The position numbers and the translations under genes were made by a program. The notes below the pieces were generated by a model, which saw nothing but the letters and a program-made list of their open reading frames with translations, did not search any database and was not told the DNA's origin. A stretch of DNA of 64,000 nt from the NCBI GenBank assembly GCA_004123355.1, contig SCHM01000001.1, forward strand, positions 12,162,193 to 12,226,192, given 5' to 3'. The stretch comes from Amphirosellinia nigrospora. Its lineage: Eukaryota > Ascomycota > Sordariomycetes > Xylariales > Xylariaceae. Shown in pieces: positions 50,473 through 60,685 of this stretch; position 1 is the first letter of the stretch, and every line of letters starts with the position of its first letter.

Positions 50473-50545
50473 GCCCGGTTAGCTCAATCGGTAGAGCGTG
50501 AGACTCTTAATCTCAAGGTTGCGGGTTCGACCCCCGCATCGGGCT
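50473..50545 (+). tRNA. tRNA-Lys (anticodon CTT)
   Basis: A 73-base intronless tRNA. The acceptor stem GCCCGGT pairs with ATCGGGC (one G-U pair) and the discriminator base is T. D stem GCTC/GAGC, anticodon stem TGAGA/TCTCA with loop CTCTTAA (anticodon CTT, reads AAG), and T stem GCGGG/CCCGC with loop TTCGACC are all intact. CCA is not encoded, as expected in eukaryotes. Internal A and B boxes are present (GGTTCGACCCC). Confidence 0.97.
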
Positions 50546-51175
50546 CAATTCCCGATGCCTCTCAGCTAACTGAGATCAGCAACGACGTTTTTTTAATAAT
50601 TTTTTTCTACTTTTTCTTGTTAATCTTATCAATCCCATATGACAAGAACACAGAGAAAGGTCCAGATCTAATCACCACAATATTTCATGTCGATTATTTA
50701 TTTTTCACATTTAACCTTGCATGAACGCTCTACCCTGACCTGTAAGTTGTGCAGGGAGGTAAGTAATGTGAGTGGAAAGGCAGTTAGTTACCTGCTGATC
50801 GTTGGTTTACGTACACTTGATTGAGACTTGTATAACCTAAAACTCGGGTGAGGTTTAAGCTTTGATAACGAGGATGGGACATTGTAAGCTCTCGGCCGGA
50901 GCCCGGAGCCGCGTCGAGCTTGAAAGCTTCGTTCCGGACCACGGCTGTTCGGGATCCGAACAGCAAGTACGGAACGCTGATGCGGCATGTAAGTAGGAGA
51001 AGCCTTGTTTAAGCCGTGCTGCAGGCCAAAATGTCTCTTGAAACCTTGTACGACTAATCCAAAATTCAAATTAGACATGGCTAACCATGTAAGATGGACA
51101 ACCTTACTTAGGTTATTATACGGAACAAAGTCTATATAGATAGCAATAAATAATGGCCTGCCCCTCGACGCGCGG
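50546..51175. other. Intergenic spacer downstream of the tRNA
   Basis: About 630 bases between the tRNA and the 3' end of the decarboxylase gene. Apart from T runs that can end Pol III transcription I see nothing. The long minus-strand frame at 50788-51207 is not supported by any motif. Confidence 0.5.
50588..50594 (+). terminator. Pol III terminator of the tRNA gene
   Basis: A run of seven T residues lies about 42 bases after the mature tRNA end, with a second T run shortly downstream. It is the first strong T run. Confidence 0.6.
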
Positions 51176-53049
51176 CTAGGGCGAGGCAGATTTTTCATCT
51201 TCGCCAACTTCCTCGAGTGCCTTTATCAAGCCCTCGACCGTAGTCTTTCTCGTCTGGCAATTCACGACAACCCGGAAGAAGGACCCTTTCTCGCCAGGCG
51301 CGTAGTCCACCATGAAACCTCTATTCACGAGCCTCCGTACCATGCTCTTCGTCCGTCGCGTGTTCGTCGCCGCGTCTGCGGCGAGCACGCCGCTGGCCGC
51401 GTAGTAGAAGCAGACCTGTAGAGATGGCGGCGGGTTCCTCGAGAGCAGCGCAAAGTCCTCGTGTTGGTCGACCAGCGTCGCGAGGTGAGAGGCCATGGCG
51501 AACGCCGTGTCGACCTGCGCTTCGAAACCGGCCGCCCGTAGTAGATCCACGCGAGCGCGAGCTTCAGGCTGTCGCCGCGGCGACCGCACTGCAGCGTCAG
51601 GTCCGCGAGATCCCAGAATTCCTTCTCTCCCGCCTCCCCGCCCTCGTCGTCGTCGTCCCCGTGAAATAAATACCCGGCCGGTAACGTGTTCGCGCGATGG
51701 AAGACGCTCAGGTCTCGAGTCAGCAGGAACGAGCAGGTGATGGGGACGTTCATCATCTTGTGCGGGTTGACGGTGATGCTATCCGCGCGCTCGACGCCGG
51801 CGATCTTGTGCCGGTGTGTGGCGGAGAAGGCGACGGGCCCGCCCCACGACGCGTCGACGTGCATCCAGAGCCCGAACTCGGCGCAAACATCGGCGACTTC
51901 GGGAAAAGGGTCGAAGGACCCCAGGACGGTGGTCCCTGCGGTGGCATTGACGTACAGCGGCGTCAGGCCCTTTCCCCTGGCGGCCAGGACCGCGTCACGG
52001 AGGGCTGCGGGAATCATCCGTCCTTCCGAATCCACCGGTACGACGATCACGTTCTGCGACCCCATGCCGGCTGTCGTAGCGGCCTTCTCCACGCTGTAAT
52101 GCCCATGTGCGCTCGTGAAAAGCGCGAAGACGTGTGTGGCATTGCCCTGCGTCTTGGTCTCCGGATATAAGGTGTTGCGTGCGATGATGAGGGATGTTAG
52201 ATTCGAAGAGCTTCCACCCTGACATGTCACGCCGCCAGCGCGTGGTCCTGTGAACCCGAAGAGTGAGGCCAGGGCGCGCGATGTGACTTTTTCCACTACT
52301 GTGAGGGATGGCGAGGTTTGATAGATATGAACCTATTCGTATGTAAGCATAGCAGTTGATAATAGCTGCGAATGAGGTAGGCTAAAAGGTATCATAGTTG
52401 AAATAGATGCTTACATTTGTATTCAGCACGGCAAGGAGCATCTCAGATATCACGCCGACCTATAAGCAATTACTCTGAATTAGCCCCTTATCATCACTTT
52501 ATATAATGGGTGGGACGCCTTCTGTCGTAAGTAACTAACAGCATTCGTGCTCGAGTATAGCTTATCTAAGAACCCCTGATCCCAGGTATTCACGCTATAC
52601 CTCAGGACATCTTGGATCGTATCCAACAAGACCATCTTTGCCTCTACCTTGACCTTCCGGCAAAGAAAACTCTAGGCGCTTCACGAGGTCCTCGGGACGA
52701 TAAGATTCAACGAGGACGTTTCGCGACGATGAATCCTTGCCATTGTGGCCCTGGGCTCGAAGGGAGGCCGCCTCATCCGCAGCCCGGATGTAGGGCACGA
52801 TAAGGGATTTGACAGCATCTACTAACTTAACGTTGAGTGAATTAGTAAGTGTCACAAAGAGCAAGCTTTTGAGGGTAAACTTTGTGTTGATAATTAACGA
52901 CCTCAAGTGGGGCGCGATTGTTGGAATTGGGTTTCCGTTGTGAGGGGTTACTAATGCTGGGACCTGCTTACATCTTCAACCTCATCGGCTCTATTCAACA
53001 ATGGCTCAGTAATGCCATTTCCATTGATTTGTAACGAATCCATGACCAT
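51176..53049 (-). CDS. Group II PLP-dependent decarboxylase (glutamate/cysteine-sulfinate decarboxylase-like)
   Basis: Amino-acid decarboxylase of the pyridoxal-phosphate group II family. Four exons: 53049-52972, 52825-52540, 52459-52415 and 52332-51176, about 521 aa. The start ATG at 53049 (MVMDSLQINGNGITEP) was found through a GTAAGC donor and a TTACTAATTC branch that join it in frame. Family motifs: YSVNTWDQGFLDKLYSSTNAVG, then SEMLLAVLNTN, the cofactor region QGGSSSNLTSLIIARN, TAGTTVLGSFDP, VDASWGGPV and NPHKMM, whose Lys binds PLP. One base is missing in the GGG run near 51545 (YYGRAAGFEAQ). Near 52620 the frame shifts differently: either one extra base or two missing. Substrate could be glutamate, cysteine sulfinate, aspartate or an aromatic acid; the sequence does not decide. 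Confidence 0.88.
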
Positions 53050-53640
53050 TATGAATACCACGTGAAATTAAACAAACGTGCTGTTAGTCTATGAAAATTT
53101 ATTTCTCTCTGAAAGAAATATTCGCAGGAACAGAACCCATAATACGACTCGACGGAATCTCCGCAACTGCCGAGACTTTGCCGACGATTGCATCATTTGG
53201 CCCGACTCGTGAAAAGCACTGAATCGCAATCTCTTTGTTTAAAACTCTTACATCAAGCTTCTCTTCCTTTTTGGCATGGCTACAACGGGGTGAGATACAT
53301 TGTAGTCGTTTACCTCAGCGTACATAGAGGTATATGAGACCCCTTAGTGGGGGTATGCGGTAATCCCATGATATCGTCAGTCGTCTAATTGGTACATAAA
53401 TGAAGCGTTTTCTGGCAATTCGACCTCCAAGTTTTGCCCAAGTCTTTGGATGCCTTGTCAACGCCCGGAACGCCCTAGCAAGAAAAAAGACACTCAAGTA
53501 TAATAGATCACACATTCCATTCGTCCCATCCCTTTCCATCCACCTTTTTTGCCGGTGGCTCTGGATGAGTTCATTGAGCAAAGGCTTAATCGGCTCGTTT
53601 CTTGCCGGTCGTTTTGCGCCTTCGCCGCCATTTTGTTCAC
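53050..53640. other. Intergenic spacer
   Basis: About 590 bases holding the decarboxylase promoter and the 3' end of the VanZ-like gene. I see no further feature. Confidence 0.5.
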
Positions 53641-54386
53641 CTACTTGAGTCTTACGCTCGAGCCTATGTCTCCCTCAGGCTCGTCATCTTCATCCCAGTT
53701 ATCCACCGCATTTTCATCCCAGTTGTCGACTTCCTCCTCTAGTGTCCTTGTGTGTCCTTGCTCGGTTTCGGCTCCCAAGATGCCTTCCTCTTGGCCACCT
53801 ACGCCTTCACCAAGCTCCAGATCACCTGGCTCGTCTCCCGGCACAGCACTATACCGGCGCTGTCGCTTGCGCTCTAGCATTCGCTGATGGTACCACGAGC
53901 ATAGAGCTAGTGCGGCCAAGCTTCCTACAATATTGGCGATGATGTCATAGAGGTCGAAGTTGCGACCATTGGGGAGGAAGCCTTGTAGGAATTCGGAGCC
54001 GACGCCTAAGATGAGGGTGCATACGATGAGGGTTAGGTTTAGTGTGCGGCGGCGACTTGTATCGATGACCCAGTAGAAGACGACGGTTAGAGTGAAGAAG
54101 GTGAGCGTGTGTAGAACCTTGTCGTTGATAACGTGATCGAGCTGGAGGGAGGAAAGGCCGGCATAGCCTGCGAGGAGGCAGAGCACGAAAAAGCCGCCTG
54201 AATGACATATTGTTAGTTTGTTATTCAATCCACCTCAATCTGTCTTTGCGAGCTCGTGGTATGCCAGCTATGAAGGACGAAAAAATATGAAGGTAAGGCC
54301 TGAATGAGGTGGCTCAGGGTGTACTGGGCCACAAGTGATGTCGAATGAAAGGAGCACAAACCAGCGAAAGGCAAACGGATACGCAT
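53641..54386 (-). CDS. VanZ-like membrane protein
   Basis: Small integral membrane protein of the VanZ-like family. VanZ itself is a bacterial protein linked to teicoplanin resistance; the role of fungal members is unknown. Exon 1 (54386-54362, MRIRLPFA) joins exon 2 (54197-53641) in phase without indels, giving 193 aa. Several membrane helices are visible: GGFFVLCLLAGYAGLSSL, LHTLTFFTLTVVFYWVI, LTLIVCTLILGVGSEFLQGF and IIANIVGSLAALALCSWY. The conserved VanZ features are the DKVLH-type motif after helix 1 and the GSEFLQGFLPNGRNFDLYD segment. The last 80 residues are cytosolic, acidic and repetitive, with VDNWDE twice in tandem. The tail is not part of the bacterial family. The intron donor GTTTGT is weak. 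Confidence 0.82.
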
Positions 54387-56185
54387 CTTCGCAATGAATA
54401 GTGGATTAGCAACGAGCGAAACTAGGTAGACATGGTTTCGTAGACGGGCTATGTTGGTGTCGTTTGCGTCTGTATTTGTATGTATAGTTCAGCTTGGGGG
54501 AGATGCGATGGTAGGATTTCCGCGGGGTGCCTGAGGCCGCAATATGAACCACGGTTATGGTTTGTCCTGGAGGCCAGGAACAAGAAGGCTGGAGATAGGA
54601 GGAGGTGGTCGGGAGATATATGGATAGAAGCTTAGAGCTTGTTTTCGTACGCCGTAAGGGACTTACGTATGGGAAGCAAGCAAACAAGCTTGTCTCGGGC
54701 GACGCGGCGGGTTGCCAGAAGAAATGTGAAAGCAGCACAGTTACAGCAACGCTACGGACCTACGACATGCTGTACGACAGTGCTGGAGCTCTACCTGTCC
54801 GCAGGCGAAAAACAGTACATAGTAGAGCGCTGCAGCCTGCCGCACTGTGCAGCCACTTTCCACCTTACCCTACAAGCTGGCGCCCCGCCTGGCCCAATGA
54901 GGTAATCTTCTATTCTAGGAAGTGGAAATGGACATTAAACATGAAGCGGCTGGATGTCAGTATCGGCTAGCGACATTGGCATCTATTTTTATGCTGGTAT
55001 GTATATCCTTGAGTGATTATTGGATTATGTAAATAAAAAGAACTGGTGAGAAGCTACATAAACGGCCCTCAGCTTTCTTTTGATATTAAGGGTCCTGTCT
55101 GAAGCATATGGGAGCAAGAGGTATCCTCTCTTCTATTATCCTTCTTACTTGTAACGTAGCTTGACGCAGCGTTGTACGTATGCAATTTGTTTTCCCTCGT
55201 TCGATCAAGATGCATTGTGTGGCATTTCAAAGTTGGCTTCAAGCTTAATTCGAAAGGCTACAGGTTTCCGTCTAAACTACTTATCTGTAGGTGAGCTTGG
55301 TAAAAGCCCACTTACAATCCGACTTCATTCGGTATATCTCCGTCGAGTGGAAGGCCACCCATTGCTACACATCAAGGGAGGCATTGCACGTGATCTTTCG
55401 TCATTTAGATTGGACAACGCTTCTTAGGTAAGCACCGTCAGACTTGGTTTTCTGTGGAGCTTAGTTTGTAAACATCGGGTTACGCTCCCTATCATCAGGA
55501 TCCAGACTAGAATAAATGCGTTGCTAAATACCGAAAAAAAAGAAAAAAAATTTAGATAGTCTTGCGAATGAGTTGAGTGTTGGTGAAGTTAATGAGCTTA
55601 TAAATAAAATCAAGTATGGAAATATTCATTGTATTTATATTACCCGAGAGACACTCGCGTTACCTAACGATCCTGATGAATATATGCTAAAGGAGGGCTG
55701 GTGCTATGTGCTGTAATATAGTGCTCTGCTGTGGTTTACCTCGCTGTAAGCTCGAGTCAGTTGAGGGAACGAGGTACCTGTTTCGTTGGTGGGGATGGGC
55801 AGCGAATGCATGTATAGTGGACTACACGTAGCGGGGGCACCCTCTGTAAGGTTGCTGTAACGGCGCTAGCACTCGGGTCGGCCATGGGCGACGATGGGTA
55901 ACCGGTCCCCTATACGCACGGTATCCACTCCAAACCTCACTTCCGACTTCATACCATCCCTCTACGCGCTTCGGCCTCGACTCCAATCCATCGAGACAAC
56001 ACCCATTCTTATCAGTCTGCCCTCCAAACTCGTGTGGCCATCTCCTTCGATGTCGCTAGTTGCCCTCCCGTCATTTTAGGCGTGCCCCGCCCTGCTGCCC
56101 ACGCGACGCGACCCTGCGTCTCCTCGCATGGCGCCCGGCGACCGCCAGCTACCCCGTCTCACCATTCGCCGCCGCAACGGCCACC
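54387..56185. other. Gene-free gap with one possible coding remnant
   Basis: About 1.8 kb between the VanZ-like promoter and SPT7. The only suggestive segment is the short open frame at 55528-55716, listed separately. The last 130 bases are GC-rich leader of SPT7. Confidence 0.5.
55528..55716 (+). pseudogene. Possible coding remnant without start codon
   Basis: A stop-to-stop frame of 62 codons reads LDSLANELSVGEVNELINKI, then KYGNIHCIYITRETLALPND, then PDEYMLKEGWCYVL. The amino-acid pattern (amphipathic, no low complexity, compact end) looks more protein-like than the surrounding frames, but there is no ATG, and it starts after a double A run where base losses are likely. I do not recognise a family. 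It could be the last exon of a lost gene or chance. Confidence 0.25.
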
Positions 56186-59100
56186 ATGTCCATCATGAAC
56201 GGCCAGCCAGCCTGGCCACCTCCCGCGAAACACCCGCACGGCGGCGTCAACGGCGTACGGGTCTCTGATGATGCTGTCCTGGCCCGTTCCCATGACTCGC
56301 TTGACAATTCTAATTCCGCGACATCGCTGCCTGAGGCATCAGATCTCGAAGAAGAGCGCCAGCGCGCGCATTTTGCCGAACTGTACCGCCGAACCGAGGC
56401 GCGCATTACCCACATCTTCGCCGACGACGGCTCCTACAACTACGACGCCATCAACTCGTGGCGTCGCCCTCCCAACGTCCCCATATCCCTCCCTCCCACC
56501 ACCGACCACGATCCTATCGAAGAACGCCCTGCCAGAGGGTGAAGCGGGTCATCAATGAAGATGACTATGGCGACGATGACGATGACGACGACGACGAGAG
56601 CATCGAGGACCGGTCGCGCATCGGTCCCGGCGTGTCCCTCTTAAATCCAAGTCTGCATCGGCATCGAAAGGTCTCCTGTCACCCTCAAAGTCGGGAAGCT
56701 CTCCCGTCCCGTCCATCACGTCGCCTGGGAAGCTCCGAGAGGACATATCCCAAGGGCCACAGTCGCAAACCAATAATATCGAAGATGCGCGCAAGCAGCT
56801 TGAAGAAGCCCGGAAAGACACCGAAGAGGCTGCGAAGCGTAGCTTCCACACTATATTTTATACTCTAGAAACCGATCATACGGCTATGCTTGAGCAGCAG
56901 CAACTCGAGGAGTCAGAGAAGGTCCTTCAGGCTGAGATGGATAAGAATAGTCACAGCCACACTAGTGGAAGTGCGCCCGGTGAGAATCATGGCTCACTCA
57001 GTAGTGCGAATCTCGGCGCATCCAGTCTTACCCTCAAGCACCTCATCGCGCGCATAGATATGAAACGCGATATGGTGCGCGCCTCAGATGCCGAGCTGCG
57101 CTCTCTGATGAATGAGGTGCGCAAAAACAGGAGCAAGTGGGCCAGCGAAGAAAACGTCAATCAGGAAGAACTCTACGAGGCGCTTGAGAAGGTATTGACC
57201 GAACTGAAAGCCCACACCGAATACTCTACGCCTTTCTTACAAAGGGTCAACAAGAGGGATGCTCCTGACTATTACAATTGTAAGTATCACGATGATGCTT
57301 CAGGCAGACTTAAACTAACTCCAGCAAAAGTTATCAAGCAGCCCATGGATCTAGGTTCCATGACCAAGAAGCTAAAATCCTTAACCTATAAATCGAAGAC
57401 GGAATTTGTCACTGATCTTAATCTGATCTGGGACAATTGTCTGAGGTACAATCAGGACATGAATCACCCGCTCAGGAGAATGGCCAACGGCATGCGCAAA
57501 GAAGCTGAGAAGCTCATTCCACTGATCCCAGACCTGGCCATCCGGCCTCGAGCCGAAGTTGAAGCGGAGGAACGACGAAAGCAGAACGGGGGTGACGATG
57601 ATGGCGGCGACGATTCGGACGATGAGCCGATAATGTCGTCTCGCGGACGCGTCGCCGGCGGTGCCAAAGGCACCAAATCGAGGAAGGCACCCAGTGACCA
57701 GAAAGAGGGGACACCCAACAACGACCAAAAGCCTGTGCTACAAGTAAATGGTCTTCTTGCAAAGGCACACCGTGAGGGCTCTGAGCTCGATGGTAGTAAC
57801 GGTTTCGGAACACCACCGGTAGGTGGTTCGATGACTCCCAGTGGCCTCAATGGGCATTCAGGTATGGGCAGTAACGTCGACGCAATGGACTTGGATGTGC
57901 CATCCATCAACGGGATGGCTTTGGGCCAAGCGTTGAGCGACGCGGCACAACAGGTGTATGAAGATGAGGAGTATAAAATTTGGAAACAAGTCACCAAGAA
58001 AGATCGCGCTCTAGTTACAAACAACGCTTTGAGCTTTTCAATGGGAAAAAGCTAAACGTCGATGAACCTGCGCTCTTGAGAACCAAGGCAGGTATGCGCC
58101 GATACCTTCACAGCTTGCATCAGGCAGACCTGAGCGGTATCGTGGGCCATTCACAAGGTGATGCATCAGCAGAAACCGGTAATGATACCTCAAAGGCGAC
58201 GGAGACTTTGGCTGAGGGCATGGAAGAAATGTCGAGAGGGTCATCCCAGACTATTACGAGCCTCAGACTTTAGTACCGGACATCCCATCTAGGCTACAGT
58301 GGATCGAGGATAGCGACGGCCAAGTGATCAACCAGCATGAAGAATTTCTTCACACTGTACCCCTGGATACTTCACTGCCCCGAAGGGTCTTCTAAGTCAG
58401 AAGATAGACGCCAACCTTCGGCAAATGCAGGAAACCAGGAAAGTCTGCTCGAAAATAGGGGTCATCAAACAGATGCAACTTCAGACACAGGCAAGTCTTC
58501 ATAGTCTTGCGTTACAAAGCTCGAATTACTAACCATAGTAGGTGTACGCCAATCAATTCCCCAAGTACAACCCTGACCCCTTTTGCGAAGCTGATATCGA
58601 ACCACATGTCACATGTGGTGACGACCTGGTAATGGCCCCGGAAGTTTGCCGTGCAGCATTACAACGATCCGTCGCTAAGTTATTTTACCATGCCGGCTTT
58701 GAGGAATATCAACCATCTGCGCTGGAGACTATTACCGACATTGCCGCGGATTATTTCGGCAAAATAGTACAAACCTTCAAGACATACACTGAATGCGAGA
58801 AGAAGGACACTGTGTTAGCCAGCGACCCGAGTACATCCGTTGTCCAGCCCCGATACAGTGAGCAAGCCGTGCTTCATACTCTTGCGGAGAATGGCTACTC
58901 AGTTGAGGCATTGGAGGGCTATGCAAAGGATGAAGTTGATCGGCTAGGCAATAAGCTAAGTGGAATCCACGAACGCATGAAATCTCATCTCAGCGATTTA
59001 ATTCGCCCTGCTGTCACCGAAGGCAGTGGTGATGGGGCTGCTGCATTTAATGATGGTAGCGAGCAGTTTGTCGGAGGAGACTTTGCGGAGGAGCTCGGCG

Positions 59101-59714
59101 AAGACTTCTTCGGGTTCAAAGAACTGGGCTTGGCAGGCGAGTTAGGTGGAGTCCTATCTGTCCCTCTACACCTACTCCAAACTCGGGTCAGAAACCAGTA
59201 CCAGGCTCAAAATCAGACGCAAGGCCCCATCGATGCGGTTCTCTTCGACGAGCTGCCAGCCACTGAACCAGTTACCAAAGAGAATATTCAGGAACAGATT
59301 GGTCTGGTGAAGAATTTCTTCCTCGCGAAACTACACGCTAATGGCGACCTACCGTTGGTGGAAGATAAGGACCTGCCTGTGAAGCAGAGACGACCACAAC
59401 CTCGGCTTGGTGCAACGGGCAAGATCGTATCGCCACAGAAGCGGCCGCCAAAGGAACAAAATGCCATCAACAAAAAGAGAAAAAAGTTAGAGCAGCAGGC
59501 TGCTGAGGCGAAGAAGGTCAAAATGGAAGCTGAGAAAGCCGCATCATCGAAGAAGAATACTACTCTCCCTAACGGATCAACAGCCAGAACCACATCTTTG
59601 GCTGGCGTCCCACCTCTTATGGAACGCATGGGAAGCACGCAAAGCCAGGGGAACACCCAAACAGACAAAGACGATACAGGGATGCCCATGAGCCCTGAAA
59701 GTATCGAACGCTAG
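56186..59714 (+). CDS. SPT7: Spt7, bromodomain and histone-fold subunit of the SAGA complex
   Basis: Core scaffold of the SAGA transcription co-activator. The ATG at 56186 ([13 protein letters not shown]) has a strong CCACCATG context. Exons: 56186-57279, 57331-58490 and 58542-59714, about 1143 aa. The N-terminal part is disordered, with an Asp run. A coiled region ([30 protein letters not shown]) precedes the bromodomain: [50 protein letters not shown] conserved middle block ([35 protein letters not shown]) follows. The C-terminal histone fold is [20 protein letters not shown] to [13 protein letters not shown]. The tail is Lys-rich. Intron 2 uses a GC donor. Five one-base losses (near 56535, 56650, 58020, 58250 and 58395) break the frame; with them allowed every exon closes in phase. 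Confidence 0.93.
57280..57330 (+). other. 51-nt intron inside the bromodomain of SPT7
   Basis: GTAAGT donor, CTAAC branch and AAAAG acceptor. The length is a multiple of three and there is no stop in frame, so retention would insert 17 residues after DAPDYYN, inside the bromodomain ZA region. The CCAG nearer to the branch is judged too close to be used. Confidence 0.75.
58491..58541 (+). other. GC-AG intron of SPT7
   Basis: Donor CAG|GCAAGT, branch TTACTAACC, acceptor TAG. It joins MQLQTQ to [14 protein letters not shown] in phase. The GC donor is otherwise a consensus site. Confidence 0.8.
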
Positions 59715-60685
59715 TCCATCAGGATATTTCGATCTGTTTCATCCCGAAGTGGGCCTTAGTATCACTCAATTTGCATCTTGATCATTTCTACCATCATCTT
59801 TTAAGTTTATACCCATTGGGTGGGAGTTTGTTTTTAGAAGGGCGTGAAAGGTCCGGGCCGAGTCATATGGCGTATGAAAGCCTCGGCGTTTTGATTTCCT
59901 CCCCCCTATTGTAAGGCATTGAATCTCATTTGGCATGAAGGCATGCTGGGCATGAGGACTCAGCAGCAAAATCTCAACTTGGCACTCGGCAGATATCGAG
60001 CTTGTCTTGATTTCTTAAGTAACTTGCATATACTGGAAATCGGAGGGGTTAGGCAGGATGAACGATGACGAGGGATGGATGGAAGACCACAGTCGTCGGA
60101 TGCGCTAATGATGGAGATGTGCCTAAAATGCGACAAATATCAGCGATAGCTCCTTAACTGACAGAACCTCGCACTCGTGCCCTTCCTGCTATAGTAGATA
60201 TATGGATGCAAATTAGTGGTTAAGAGCCTGTTCTATGATTGTGATTCGTAACTTTTTTTCCCCCACATTGTCAGTGTATCTAAATTTACTGTGAACTTAC
60301 CAAATTAGGGTTAAAGAATGAAATTTCGGGCTTGCAATCTTAACCATTGCGTGGCGGACTTGTTCGAACCGTTGGAAGAATGAGTAGATCAGCAGTATCG
60401 CACAAGCTTTATTTCTTTACATGTCACAAAACTTGACACAGTCTCGACCAGCCCGCTCTGTGCCCGCTCTGCTATCTACCGCTGCTACTTGCGATGCAGT
60501 TATGGCCTGACTTATGTACTTAACTATGATAGGGAGCCTCATTTCTGCACGCTGGTTTACATATAGTGTCTATATTTATTTATCCATGTAGAAGACTAAC
60601 GCTACTTTTTTGCTATTTATCCAACTTTCAAGAGGCTATTTCATCACAAGGAAGTGGAGATCCAAAGCATTTTTTTCATTATCGA
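59715..60685. other. Convergent intergenic region
   Basis: About 970 bases between the 3' ends of SPT7 and the MFS transporter gene. AT-rich, with several AATAAA-like and T-rich stretches; no gene is supported. Confidence 0.5.
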
